DNA of 64,000 nt from Phascolarctos cinereus (taxonomy: Eukaryota; Chordata; Mammalia; Diprotodontia; Phascolarctidae), in contig NW_018344001.1 in assembly GCF_002099425.1 (NCBI RefSeq), forward strand, positions 3,558,001-3,622,000, given 5' to 3'. The first letter of the stretch is position 1. Each line of letters opens with the position of its first letter. Of the stretch, positions 33,941-44,945 are shown piece by piece. The notes beneath the pieces are model-generated. The model had not been told where the DNA came from, searched no databases, and saw only the letters and a program-made list of their open reading frames with translations. The translations under genes and the position numbers were made by a program.

Positions 33941-35257
33941 CACAGGCTGTTAAAATTTTATGTCAGGAGAATGCTATAGATATAGTTTATATTAATGACT
34001 CACTTGATAAATTATCTTATTTTTGTAGGGAAAATAGAATAATATTGGCAAGGTGGTTTTAAGATTAGTTGGATAAACAACTGCTTGCTTGGCTAGATAC
34101 AAAAATACAATGTCACCTTGGCAAGAGATCCCCAGGAAATACTCCAAAATAGTATTCTTGATCTTGTGCTTTTTAAATTTTCTTTCTTCAGTCAATGACT
34201 TGGACACAAGGAAAGATGGCCTTCTTCCCCAATTTATATATGACACAAAATGAGAAGGGGCTGTAACTAATAAAATGGTTGACAGAGAAAGGATGCCAAA
34301 GGAAGTTGAGAGACTAGATGATGAAATTTAATAAAGATAAACATAAAGTCTTATAATAAGTATAGAAAATCAATCTCACAAGTAAAGGATGGGGGAGATA
34401 TGGATAAACAGCAATTCATCTGAAATCAACGTGAAGACTAAGTAAAATGCAAAGTCAACACGAATTACAATGTGATATGGCAGCCAAAAAAAGTAAGAGA
34501 CATTTTGGAATGTGTTAAGAGAAGCAGGGCTTCTGGGAACAAAAAAGTCATAGTCCTATTATAGTCAACCCTGGCCAGTACTGTGATCAGGCCTGGATGC
34601 CGCAGTTTCCAAAGGGTGCTCCTGAGTTGGTGAGTGCCATATAGGATGACAGTTAGAATGAGGGTTTTGAATCACAGACCTTTAAATTTTCTGAAAATGT
34701 TGAGAAGAAAAAACTCAAGAAGAATATGCTAAGTGATAGCTGCTTTTCAGCTATCCAGTGGAGAAAGAATTTAACTCCTGTCACCAGGAGGCAGACTGGA
34801 AACCATGGTCAGAAGTTAGAAAAAAATGAATTTAGTTTTGATGTCGTGAAACACTTCTTATCAATTAGTTATTGGAAGTAAGATCGGCACACTCAGGAAC
34901 CAGTGGCTGCCTTCACTATAGGTTTGCAACTGAAGGCTAGATCACCCAATTTGGAGTTTGTTGTGGTGGAGTTTCTTCTTCACATATGTTGGTTAATCCT
35001 TAGTGACCTCTGTGGCCCTGTTCACTTTGAAATTATATGATCTGGTGATATTTCTATAACTCTTGGATACATTACAATGGATTGAATTCACAATATCTTT
35101 CAGTGCTAATGACCCACGCCTTCCAATCCAACTTCCTCAAGCTCCTCTCTTTCTCACAACTCTCAAGGCTTTCAAAAACAATTAGGGTGAATCACAGGGT
35201 CATAGGTTTGGACTAGAAGGGATCTCATGTATTATATAAAACAACATTATCATTTTA

Positions 35258-35510
35258 TGGGCAGCTAGGTGGAAAAAACACTGGACCTACAGTCAAGAAG
35301 ACACGAGTTTGAATCCTGCCTCACTCACATATTATCTGTGTTACCCTCCAGAAGTCATTTAACTTCTCTTACTCTGTTTCATCATCTTTAAAGAAGATAA
35401 TTATGACATCTACCTCACAGCGTTGTTGTAAGGATCAATTGATACAATTTATGTAATACATTTTACAAACCTTAAAGTGACATATTAATGTTAGTTATTG
35501 TCATTATCAT
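35258..35510 (+). repeat. CORE-SINE with MIR/L2-type tail
   Basis: 'tgggcagctaggtggaaaaa', 'acctcacagcgttgttgtaa' and 'acaaaccttaaagtgacat', with an ATT-rich end (35528-35545). Confidence 0.88.
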
Positions 35511-35789
35511 AGTCAGGATTGTCATCGTTATTATTATTATTATTAAAGTTAAGTAAACTGAGACCTGTGATACTGTTTTAATTTATATCATGCTATCTTC
35601 ATTTAATTTCTTTCAAGCTCTCTTCTTGGTGACCCACTTTATTGTAACTTTTCATTTACTGGAAGTGACTGATAGAACATATGTGGAAAGGGCAGTTGAG
35701 AAGGCAATCATTCCTAGAAAGCAATTAGTCAACAAGCCTGGGTGACCAGAAAAAAAGGTGGTACTTTGATAGTAGTTGAAAAGAGAAGA

Positions 35790-36400
35790 AGGCTTTTTTG
35801 GGAAAACATCAAGTTATTTCTTTGGACATGTTGAATTAGAGATGCTTATAGGATATTCAATTAAGTCTAGCTATAGAGATCTGGTCATCATTTTCAGAAA
35901 GATGAAAATTGGACCCATGGAAGCTGATGAAATCATCAAGTCAGATAGTGTGGAGGGATAAAAAGGGGAGGAAATGACTGGGACTTGGGGGACAATTAGA
36001 TTCCATGGCCTTGACATTAAGAATAAGCAAAGATGACTGAAAAGCAGCAGTCATATGGGTGGAAGAAAACCGAAGAAAGAACAGAGTAAAAAGACTTGGA
36101 AAAGAGAGCATGCAGGAGATAAGTCAAAAATAGTGTCAAAAATAATAGAGAGATTAAGAAGAAGAGGATTGAGAAAATGCTATGAAATTTGGAAATTAAG
36201 AACTCATTGTTGACTTTGGAGAAAGTAGTTTCCATCAAATGATGAGGTTGGAAGCCAGAGTGAAGAGGGTTTGAAACTGATTGAGAGAAGTATGAATACC
36301 AATTTTGCTTCTCAAGGAATTCAGCTAAAAAGGGGAGGACATATATAGGATGACAGAGATCAGGGATGGAAGAAAATGAGAGAGTATAGTAGGAGGGAGC
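35790..36400 (-). mobile_element. L2 LINE reverse-transcriptase region, minus strand
   Basis: Antisense L2 ORF2: 'ggacatgttgaattagagat', 'agagatctggtcatcatttt' (where the YADD active site lies on the minus strand), 'gctgatgaaatcatcaagt', 'cattgttgactttggagaaa' and 'gatgaggttggaagccagag'. This is the most 5' part of L2 ORF2 seen in the window. Badly decayed. Confidence 0.75.
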
Positions 36401-37304
36401 ATTATGGGAAGTGAAAGACAAGAAATATGTAATAACAAAATAACTTTTGACATCGTTCAAAATGTTTGCACAAATTGAATTGAGTTTGAGCTTTACAACA
36501 CTGCAAGGTCAGTAGGGATGCTATTTTTATTCTCATCAGGCAGAAGAGAAAACTGACATGATCCCAGTGAATTTCCCAATGTTCCACAAAATGTTACTTC
36601 TGATACTAAGAATGGAACACAGGTTCTCTGGCTCCTCTTCCAGGGTTCTTTGCTCTGGACTTTACTTCCAGCTTTGGCATTGGATTAAGAGTTTTCACTC
36701 AACAGCTGTGAGGGAAAGATGAGAAGCAATCTAGAAATCATGATTTGCAAGTTAAATTTTCATTTCCATAAACCACTTATGGCATGAAAAAAGGCCAGTT
36801 GTTCACTACGTCCATGCCAGGTTCCTGTTCATCAGATGGAAAGGACCACTGTAATCAATAAACACTGATGTAATCAGATTGGCTTAGTGGCTGATAACAT
36901 GCCTCCTTATTACTTGGTTGCATGTGAGTGGCCAGAAAAAAGATTTTGCCTCCCAAAGGTGTCCAACCTGCCCTTTTGGGACATTGTTGGCATTGAGATA
37001 ACTAACCTCAGAGCATGTGGCACTGAATATGGTAGAAGAATCCCAGTTTGATTAATAGCTCATATAATAATAACTAACAATAGTAAAGGCTGGCCCAGAA
37101 GAGGATGGAGAAAAATATGTTGGATATGTGGCTCAGATTTGAGAATGAAATGAGCCAAAGGTTTACAGTTTTCCCAGAAACGCACGCTTATTTATGATGA
37201 ATAGTTTCATCTAGAAAAGAGTCAGAATATGATAGACACATGATTGAGTAAAATCAAACAACAAAAAATGAAAATATGACATCTTCACAGTACAAAATGT
37301 AAAG
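36401..37304. other. Unassigned, repeat-poor stretch
   Basis: No recognised repeat or gene. Segment 36740-36900 contains 'ccataaaccacttatgg', a near-palindrome, and 'aatcaataaacactgatg', so constrained non-coding DNA is possible. Confidence 0.3.
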
Positions 37305-37305
37305 T

Positions 37306-37524
37306 CAGTGTTGTCTAGTGGATAAAGCACTGGCTTTGGAGCCAGCAAGATCTGGGTTTGAATCCTATCTTTGACACTTAATAGATATATGACCCTGGGC
37401 AAGTATGAATCTAGGTCATTTAATCTTTCTAGGCCCCTTTTGCTCATCTGTATAATGAATAGGTTGGACTCGATGACCTCCAGGATTCCTTCCAGCTCTG
37501 AATATATGATCTTGGGATTCTGTG
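37306..37524 (+). repeat. CORE-SINE with L3-type tail
   Basis: Head 'gttgtctagtggataaagca', CORE 'tatgaccctgggcaagta', then 'ggttggactcgatgacctcc', 'ttccttccagctctg' and 'gggattctgtg', which is the CR1/L3 3' terminus. It shows a head/tail combination different from the Bov-B- and L2-tailed copies. Confidence 0.88.
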
Positions 37525-38364
37525 TTAGGAACCAACAGAATCAATTGTCTGTGTGTAGTCAATCAGCTAATTAAAATAAGGCTAAAGTCAATACCAAAAT
37601 TAGAAGAAAAGATAATGATGACAAGTGACTGAGGATATGTATTACAGCTTCAAATGGACATACTTAATGTTCAAATCGGGAAACGGCAAAAGGCAAACTT
37701 TGATGACCATACTTACATGAAAAAGTTTAGCTGATATTAAATAGTTGCTCCAATGAGAAAATCCAAATTAAAAAATAAAAAGCCCAGAAACTGCCATGGT
37801 CAGCAAACACTTAATTTCCTTGCCTAGTGGAGAGAAATACTCCAGCCAAGGGCAACATCAGCTTATAATATAAATTTAATTGTAAAACACTGCAGGAGAA
37901 GCTAATGAGAGATGAAGATGAGTGTGACCTCATTAACAAAGGTAAAAACAGTGGAAGTGGACATGAAAGACTAGACTTGGCAGCATTTCTGTGATTCTAT
38001 AAAACCCCTCTTAGCCTCATGGTCCTCAAAGCAATGATGTAATAGGTAGGAAGCTAACCAAGAGACATGACATGGAACACATTTGTCCATGCCCAGAGGC
38101 TAATACTTAAATCATCTTTGATAATAAGCATGACATTTGGATCCTTATACCTGAGACCCTGAAATGCTATGTGATAAAAAAGCATGGGTTCACGTAAGAT
38201 AAAGAAGTAGAAAACAGTAGCTTGGCCAAATCATACATTGAAGAAATGTGTTCAGGAGGTGACATAATCTTGAAAGCATTAAACCATCATTTTCCAAGAT
38301 ATTACAGGAGGAGAAGATTCTAAATAAATGTACCTCCTTCATGAAAAAAGAACCCCAAAATAAT
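37525..38364. other. Unassigned AT-rich stretch
   Basis: No family or gene recognised over 0.8 kb. Confidence 0.35.
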
Positions 38365-38520
38365 AAATATCATAGATTTAGAGGTCATTGAATCTAATTC
38401 TTTCATTTTACAGATGAAAACAACTGAGGTTCCAAGAGGTGACAAGCTAAGGTCGTGTGACATAGGATTAAAATTGTGTCTTCATGACTCCAAGTTGAAG
38501 ATTTTATCTATTACAGAATG
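38365..38520 (-). repeat. CORE-SINE with L3-type end, minus strand, diverged
   Basis: 'catagatttagaggtcattg', 'cattttacagatgaaaac' and 'tgtcttcatgactcca' are in the order of an antisense L3-tailed CORE-SINE. Confidence 0.6.
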
Positions 38521-39366
38521 TAACATCCCCAAAATGAACACTTGGTTTTTATCCAAGAAATGTAATGGAGAGCACATAAATAACTAACCACTCATATATG
38601 TATGTTATTACCTTTACAAAATCTTTATGGGAATAAGCTAATTGCATATCATGGCTATCCTTGATGAACTTACAAGAAGGAAATGGGAAAGTTTTGCCAA
38701 GAATATTCTATAGCCAAATGCATGTTTACAGTCAAATTAAGTAGCTGAAAGGTATAGAGAACACTATATTTTGCCATTAATTAGTTGATTATCATAAAAA
38801 AAGACCTTAGTGCTTCTCCTTTGACATGAACACTCTCATGTATTTGTGAACCCTATACAAAATTTCTGGATAGCTCTGTTCAATGATCCTATTATTAGCA
38901 TCAAGGGAGGCATAAAGGAGGGAGATTCTGCAGCAATACCAATCTTCTTAGCACAAATATTCACTGGTAATGATGCTCAGTGGTGAATCTCAGAATACGC
39001 TTATCTCTGAGGAATTACAGTTATGTGCAAAGCAAAGGACAATCATGAGGCACACGGATGGCACCAGTGAGGGATATCATTTTACCGATAGTAATCCAGA
39101 TGCAAGAAGTGAAATCATCAATCACATGAGCAAAAGAGGAAATTTGGCTTGAGCTTGAGGTCCACTATTAGCAACCAAACATAAATTGCCTTGAGAGAAA
39201 GGCTGAGACCAAGATGCTAAAGCATGTTCTTTTGGGAGGATCTATAGAAGAAAATAGATGAGAAAACCACACTAGGAGAAGGCGCCCATGAGCCATCACC
39301 TGCACCAATGGAGAGAATGACCACACCCATGAATTACCATGGGTAATTCTTTGCAGTTTTGTGGAG
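38521..39366. other. Unassigned stretch
   Basis: A short forward frame at 38970-39152 reads DARSEIINHMSKRG near its end, faintly like the I-K-R-R region of RTE/Bov-B reverse transcriptases. The match is too weak to call. Confidence 0.25.
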
Positions 39367-39369
39367 GGA

Positions 39370-39565
39370 ACATGGTGCAGCGGAAAGGGTATGGAATTTG
39401 CTGTCAGTGGTTCTGGGTTCAAATTCTGACTCTGTCATTTGCTACCTGTAGGAGTTTGAGCAAAGTACTAAATCTTCCATGTCCTAGTTTCATCATCTAT
39501 GAAATAAAGGAATTGGACTGTATCATTAAGTCCATTCCAGCTCTAATTATAGGATCTTTTGATAC
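39370..39565 (+). repeat. CORE-SINE with L3-type tail
   Basis: 'ggtgcagcggaaagggtatg', 'gttctgggttcaaattctga' and 'ggaattggactgtatcatta', ending 'ttccagctctaattatagga'. Confidence 0.85.
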
Positions 39566-39577
39566 CGAATATAATTT

Positions 39578-39822
39578 TTGTTGTTATTGTTCAGTCGTGT
39601 CCAACTCTTTGTGACACCATTTGGGGTTTTCTTGGCAAAGATACTGGAGCAGTTTGTCATTTTTTTTGTTCTCCAGCTCATCTTACAGATAAGGAAACTA
39701 AGGCAAACAGGGTTAAGTGACTTGCTCAGGGTCACACAGGCTAGTGAATGTCTGAGGCCAGGTTTGAACTGAGGTCTTCCTGACTCTAGGCCCAGCACTT
39801 TATGCATTGTGTCCCCTAGCAA
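39578..39822 (-). repeat. MAR1-like CORE-SINE with Bov-B-type tail, minus strand
   Basis: 'ttattgttcagtcgtgtcca', 'ttcttggcaaagatactgga', 'gctcagggtcacacaggcta' and 'gcccagcactttatgcattg'. It lies 12 bp from a plus-strand L3-tailed SINE, giving a convergent SINE pair. Confidence 0.93.
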
Positions 39823-39944
39823 ATATAATAGTAGCTAGCATATATAACAGTTCATTTTGGTTTATAAGGTGCCTACTTAACAATACAATAAGTCAACAAT
39901 CAAATATTAAAATTTCCTACTGTGTGATAGTAGTGCCAACATTT

Positions 39945-40035
39945 TTAGCCCCATTTTACAGGCGTAGAAATTGAGGCCAAGAGAACTGAAATAACATACT
40001 GAGGATCACATAAAATCATGGAACCTAACAGATCA
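39945..40035 (-). repeat. MIR-like fragment, minus strand
   Basis: 'gccccattttacaggcgtag' and 'aaattgaggcc' are antisense CORE-SINE landmarks. Confidence 0.55.
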
Positions 40036-40107
40036 TATAGTCCAACTCAGACCTGCAGAGGGCTTGCCAATATACCATTGTATACTGGCAATTTATTGCA
40101 ATGGGAG

Positions 40108-40292
40108 TTGGGGAATGTTGGATTTTAACTCAGAGGATATGAGTTTGAATCCTGACTTTGCTACTAATAGTGGTGAGACTTTGAGAAGGGAAGTCATTTC
40201 AGCTCTCTAGGCTTCAGTTTCATCATCTGCTAAATGATAGAACTTAACTAACTCAACTTTAAAGCCCCTCCTAGCTCTAAATTGGTTATCTA
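40108..40292 (+). repeat. CORE-SINE with L3-type tail, diverged
   Basis: 'gatatgagtttgaatcctga', 'ggcttcagtttcatcatctg' and 'cctcctagctctaaatt'. Confidence 0.72.
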
Positions 40293-40644
40293 ACGCCCCT
40301 CACTAGTGACAGGTAAACATCCATACTAGCTAGAAATGAACAGATCTGGCATCCAACTAGATTTGTGCTGGGGAATGTTTGGACAACTGACTCTTGGGGG
40401 GGGGATCATGCCTGACAGATTTTTTAAGCTTAATCTTCATTATTAACATTTTCTCTGTCACTTTCTTAAGTCTGTACAATCTACAAAACATTAAATCAAG
40501 CCCTGATATGTAACATTTTCCTATTTCTAAAGTATGTATTCTCACATTGAAAATGGAACACTCAGCTCTCTCAAGTCAGTGTGAGCTGGCTTCAGGGCAC
40601 TCTTACCTCCAACTCGGATCTTCTGATTCTGAGGCCAGTTCTCT

Positions 40645-40826
40645 TTCATTCACCCATTCAACAAATATTTATTAGGGACCTACTATGTTCCAGGCACTGC
40701 GATAAGCAATGGAAACACAAAGAAAGAAATTAAATGGTCCTTACTCACAAGGAGTTGGAATTTTACTGAGGAGAAAAAATGTGTGCACATGTACAGAATA
40801 CATACAAAGGAAAGACAAAGAAGCTT

Positions 40827-40864
<38 letters not shown>

Positions 40865-41240
40865 TGTGCATCTCAATAACAACTAGGAGGGAATCAGGAT
40901 AGGCTTAAGCACCTGTATGGGAAGGACCTTGAGCTGAGTGCCCCAAGAAATTAGAGATTCTTCGAGGTAAAGATGAGGAGGGAATGAATTCCAGGGTTGG
41001 GATACAGACTCCCCCTGCAAAGGCATGGAGGCAGGAGATCAAATGCTTTACAGAGGCAGCAACAGCAAGAATTTCACTTTGGAGGACTAACATGGCCTAA
41101 TCTTGGAATGGGATACTGCAAGAGATTAGGAGAGGTTTGAAACGCCTAGCAGAGTAGCATACGTTTTATCCCAAGTAATCGGGAATCATTGGAACTTCTT
41201 GAGCAGGACAGTGACATGGTCAGATCTGGGCTCTAAAATA
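40645..41240 (-). mobile_element. L2 LINE 3' half, minus strand
   Basis: 'tcaacaaatatttattaggg', 'ctatgttccaggcactgcga', 'gaatgaattccagggttgg', 'ggtttgaaacgcctagcaga' and 'gagcaggacagtgacatggt'. Runs from the 3' end into ORF2, with a GT microsatellite inside. Confidence 0.85.
40827..40868. repeat. (GT)n microsatellite
   Basis: GT dinucleotide run with one A interruption, within the L2 copy. Confidence 0.95.
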
Positions 41241-41244
41241 GCAT

Positions 41245-41323
41245 TATTATTCATGCTTTCTGATTTCTGTGCTTAGCACAGTGTCTCTCACATAGCAGAT
41301 GCTTCACAAATGTTTACTGATTA
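41245..41323 (+). repeat. L2 LINE 3' end
   Basis: 'gtgcttagcacagtgtctct', 'cacatagcagatgcttcaca' and 'aatgtttactga'. Confidence 0.75.
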
Positions 41324-41515
41324 ATTTGTAGATTGTACGGAGCCCCCTGTACTCTTTTCTTCCTCCCTGGTAAATACCTAGGAAGAAGTTGGCCGAGATT
41401 ATAGCTTCATTTACATTCAGCAAACAGCTATTCGTCAGATAGTTATTAAATGGGAAGTGAAAGCTAGATACATATAAAAAGATACATATAAATTTAAATT
41501 GACATTTATTCTGCC
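41324..41515. repeat. Direct repeat, copy 1 (with 44756-44945)
   Basis: Shares 'tttgtagatt', 'gagccccctg', 'ggtaaatacctagga', 'cttcatttacattcagcaaa' and 'cagctattc' with 44756-44945, in the same order and spacing. By eye the copies are close to 90% identical. Not a family that I can name. Confidence 0.85.
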
Positions 41516-41569
41516 TTTAAAAAGCTGTTATTTCTTGGGGAAGGGGATATATGTACACAGATAAATGCG

Positions 41570-41920
41570 GCACATTGAGCCAACCTCCTTAGTCATCTTT
41601 GGCATCGTCACCATTTTCTACAAAAGCCCAGCGCCTTTTAGCTCTGTGAAATGAGGGAGTGTTGATTCACCACTCCCTCATTTGCCTGTGACCTTAACAA
41701 TAGATATGATCCAATGAGCAGTATTGTTTGGCTTGAGGAAGCCAATGCGTGTTGTTCATAGGGCAGGACCCCTTTGATTCCAAACTGGTCCATCCATTAA
41801 AAGGGGGTATCCTGGCCTTCAGATAACACACAAAGCTTTTAAATGAAAGTGAGTTGTCACCACCGTAATGAAGAGGTTCTACACTCCCATTTCAATTGAT
41901 GTAACCATTATAAGGGCATG
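41570..41920. promoter_or_regulatory. Candidate conserved non-coding element with perfect hairpin
   Basis: Repeat-free segment with paired SOX-type words (AACAAT near 41697, ATTGTT near 41725). It also has a perfect 13-bp stem at 41649-41661/41671-41683. Enhancer or structured-RNA function is only inferred. Confidence 0.28.
41649..41683. repeat. Perfect inverted repeat, 13-bp arms, 9-base loop
   Basis: The arm 'aaatgagggagtg' (41649-41661) pairs without mismatch with 'cactccctcattt' (41671-41683). No U-run follows, and in this context it is not a bacterial-type terminator. Confidence 0.95.
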
Positions 41921-42594
41921 AGGAGTTTTAAATTTGTGAACATGGTGGTCATACAATACATGTGCTCTCTTTACAAAATAGAAACCTCTTTGGTGGAGTC
42001 AGGAAGGGAATATCTGAATGGCTGAGCAAATAAACTAATCTCTTAGTCTGGGAGATTGAAATAAATGGAGGAATGTCAATAGAAGGTAGTTCATTGGTGG
42101 AGGACATCAGGCTTATCATGACTATAGGACAAGACAGCAAGGTGGAGAAAGAGGAATACTGAAGCCTTACAAAGCTCTTTATGTCACCTCCACACCCATC
42201 AACCATGGTGTTTAAGAGACTGGACTAGTATCTGATAACATAACCAACTCTCATCTGCGAAGTCACACTCAGGAAAAGCACTGGCAAATACAAATGAAAA
42301 CATATACAGAAGCTAGACATCTAGGTGAGGAAGTAGCATGCCAAAGTGTAACCACTTCTGCTGGAAAGGAATGTTGTCTATGGACTTTACAAAGGTACCT
42401 ATTGTTTAATCCCAGCAGACAAACATTATGAGGGTTCTGTGAAGGGTGAAATGATCTTCTGGTAACCAGGAGTTTTTTGCCACATGTATTCTCCACACAT
42501 GCTCCTTACTACCATTGCATTTTCAGACAGAGCCCACTCTCCCTAGGGACTTCAAATTGTGAAGGGAGAGCACATCTCAGTTTAGGGGAAAATG
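41921..42594. other. Unassigned stretch
   Basis: No repeat family or gene recognised. Confidence 0.35.
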
Positions 42595-42595
42595 T

Positions 42596-42835
42596 TTTTG
42601 TAATTACTATTCTTACTATAGTATCTTTTCATTTTTAATTTATGGAATAAAACAAGCATTTCTATAACAGGATAATAAAAAAAAGATTTCATGTGAAACT
42701 GCAAATCTGTTATGTACAACTTGCTATTCTTTCAAAATCTACAATAAAGTTATCATGTAAATTTCTTATTTTTTCTTCCCTCTCACCTCTTCCCTAGAGA
42801 TGGCTACCATTAGACAAAAATAGGTACAGGTATAA

Positions 42836-42879
<44 letters not shown>

Positions 42880-42897
42880 GTATGTATATGTATGTAT

Positions 42898-42938
<41 letters not shown>

Positions 42939-43345
42939 ATTATTTTATACATACTTCTATTTATCAACTCTTTCTCTGGATGCAGATAGTGTCTTTCTTC
43001 ATATGCCCTTTATAGTTAATGTGGATATTTATAATTGAATGACTATTTACTCAAAGTAATTCTTAAAACAATATTGTTGCTACTGCATACACTGTTCTCT
43101 TGATTCTGCTCATTTTGCTCTTTACTATTTTATGCAAGTCTTCCCACATTTTTGAAGATCATTGAGTTCATCATTTCCTATAGTACAATAGCTTTCTGTC
43201 ACAATCATATACAACAACTTGTTCATCCATTCCTCAATTGATGGGCACCCTTGCAATTTCCAGTTCTTTGCCACCACAAAAAGACCTGCCATAAACATTT
43301 TAGAACACATAGATTCTTTTCCTTTTTCTTACTATAATATCTTAA
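42596..43345 (-). mobile_element. LINE-1 3' end, minus strand, with internal microsatellites
   Basis: The antisense 3' UTR includes 'ggaataaaacaagcatttct', a terminus seen in some marsupial L1 subfamilies. A TG/TATG/TA tract at 42838-42938 follows, then ORF2 C-terminal landmarks 'ctctttctctggatgcagat' and 'ccattcctcaattgatgggc'. Confidence 0.82.
42838..42938. repeat. (TG)n-(TATG)n-(TA)n compound microsatellite
   Basis: About 19 TG units, then TATG units, then about 14 TA units, within the L1 3' UTR. Confidence 0.96.
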
Positions 43346-43599
43346 TAAATGGTCTTTGAAAAAAAGCTAATGAAGTCTGGCTGGTTATCAACAGGAACTA
43401 CACTGATGGGGGCTCATGAGTGCTACTGGCACTGCTACTACTGGAAACCCAAAACCCTTCAGGGTTTCCTTCTAGATTCCTACAGAAAGAAATGGTCAGT
43501 AGGTAATTTGGGGGGACCTGACTTTCAAATTTGAGTGGGAATTAGAATAATAGTCCCTCTCAGCAGCTTGGAAGCAGGCATGAAGACTAGAATGTCCCC

Positions 43600-44110
43600 T
43601 GACTGAAGTATACTCAGTGAACTCCAGTGGCTCCCTATTCACTCCAGAAGCACATATATAATCATCTAGCTTTTACAACCCTTTACATCCTAGCCACTCT
43701 CTACCTTTCTAGTCTTCTTATACTTTAGTTCCCTCCAAACATTCTATAACATAGTGACTCTAGCTTTCTGGCTTTTCCTTGAACACCATCTCCTGACTCA
43801 GTACCTTTTCATTGGCTGTCCCCCATACTTGGAATACTCTGTCTCCTCATCTAACTTCCTAGTTCCCCAGGCTTCCTTCAAGTCTCAACCCAAATCGTAT
43901 ATTCTACAAGTGGCTTTTCTCCATCACCCTCAGTGCTGGTGCTTTTTTTTCTGAGAATGTCTCTAATTTTCCTTGTATGTATCTCAAATGTACATAGTTG
44001 CTTTTATGTTGTCTCTCCCTTTAGAATATGAGCTCCTGAAGGCAGGGACTGTATTTTTGCCTTTCTTTGTGCCCACATGACCTAACTCACTTATTGGTGT
44101 ATGGCAAGTG
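43600..44110 (+). mobile_element. L2 LINE 3' part, plus strand
   Basis: 'ctccagtggctccctattca', 'cccccatacttggaatactc', 'caggcttccttcaagtctca', 'gaatatgagctcctgaaggc' and 'agggactgtatttttgcc' follow the L2 ORF2 end and 3' terminus. Well preserved for an L2. Confidence 0.9.
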
Positions 44111-44139
44111 ATTAGCTTTATCAGAGAGCAGGTAGGAAG

Positions 44140-44340
44140 AAGATTAATATAAACTATGAAAGGTGCCTTGGTGCCATCTCATTGAGGGCCTGAAATGATT
44201 GTCAAATGAACTCACACTTTATCTAGAAGTACCAATAAACCTAATTATGGAAGTGATAGGATCAGGTTTTTGCCTTGAGAAGATGATTTTGAATAAAGGT
44301 GTGATGGCAGTAAGGTGATTGAGTAGGAGCACCCTCCATT
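44140..44340 (-). repeat. L2 LINE fragment, minus strand, diverged
   Basis: 'attgagggcctgaaatg' and 'gtgataggatcaggttttt' resemble the antisense L2 coding part. Weak. Confidence 0.45.
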
Positions 44341-44439
44341 CTCAGGGAATGGGACCAAATATAATCAAGTCTGCAGAATTGTCTTACTTGACCTAGTCAG
44401 AACAAACACTCCTGGAGGGTCAGGATTATTTTCATTGTT

Positions 44440-44590
44440 GCCTTTCTATCCTCTCTTCTAATTGAATGTAAGTTCCTTTAGGAAAGAGACTTTGATTTTT
44501 TGTTGGTTTGTTTTGTTTTTGTAACTGCAATGTATAGCATGCTGCCTAGAACACAACAGGCACTTAATAAATGCATGTTGTATTGAATTT
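44440..44590 (+). repeat. L2 LINE 3' end
   Basis: 'gaatgtaagttcctttagga', 'ctgcctagaacacaacaggc' and 'acttaataaatgcatgttg'. Confidence 0.82.
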
Positions 44591-44705
44591 AACTTAATCC
44601 TAGTTTACACAGTGTTTTCTAGCTTTCACTGGAACTTCATTGAATAAGAAAGAAAAGGTCAGTAGATACTTTTGGGGGACCTGACCTGCAAATTTGAGAA
44701 TAAAA

Positions 44706-44750
44706 TTGAATAAAATAGAAAAAAATAGAATAAAATTCTATTTTATTCAA
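44706..44750. repeat. Perfect inverted repeat, 15-bp arms
   Basis: 'ttgaataaaatagaa' (44706-44720) and 'ttctattttattcaa' (44736-44750) are exact reverse complements around a 15-base A-rich spacer. Confidence 0.95.
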
Positions 44751-44755
44751 ATTCT

Positions 44756-44945
44756 GATTGATTTGTAGATTATACTGAGCCCCCTGCATGCTCTTCTTCC
44801 TCCATGGTAAATACCTAGGAAAAAGTTGACTGAGATTAGAGCTTCATTTACATTCAGCAAACAGCTATTCATCAGATATTTATTAAATGGAAAGTGAAAG
44901 CTAGAGATATACAAAAAGGTGAAGATTTTAAAATGACACTTATCA
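44756..44945. repeat. Direct repeat, copy 2 (with 41324-41515)
   Basis: Same order of blocks as copy 1, about 3.43 kb downstream and in the same orientation. Both copies are preceded by a plus-strand L2 3' end, but here about 165 bp of other sequence lies between. Confidence 0.85.

Larger units (their letters stand above)
31570..35110 (+). mobile_element. Long L3/CR1 LINE, endonuclease to 3' end
   Basis: From 31600 a GDFN-like endonuclease motif is still visible (decayed to 'gagaacttcaattat'). It is followed by 'gattctcactaatagcaaag', then at 33245-33285 and 33942-34010 the RT region ('gaatgctatagatatagttt' where CR1 has D-I-V-Y). Then come 'tcaatgacttggaca' (34191) and the CR1 3' region ('ggatgggggagatatgg', 'atgtgatatggcagccaaaa'), ending near 35110. 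Two SINEs (32216-32359, 32732-32974), a CA run (32140) and a polypyrimidine array (33291-33940) split it. Reading frames are full of stops, so it is an ancient dead copy, but unusually long for this window. Confidence 0.8.

Noticed and set aside
33269-33979. Frames of 224 codons (minus, K/E/R/G only) and 121 codons (plus, L/S/F/P only)
   Set aside because: Translations of the polypyrimidine array; composition artefact.
38970-39152. RTE/Bov-B reverse-transcriptase remnant
   Set aside because: Only a dozen residues are faintly similar and the flanks do not continue the match.
41649-41683. Transcription terminator, from the perfect hairpin
   Set aside because: No T-run after the stem, and rho-independent terminators are not expected in vertebrate nuclear DNA.
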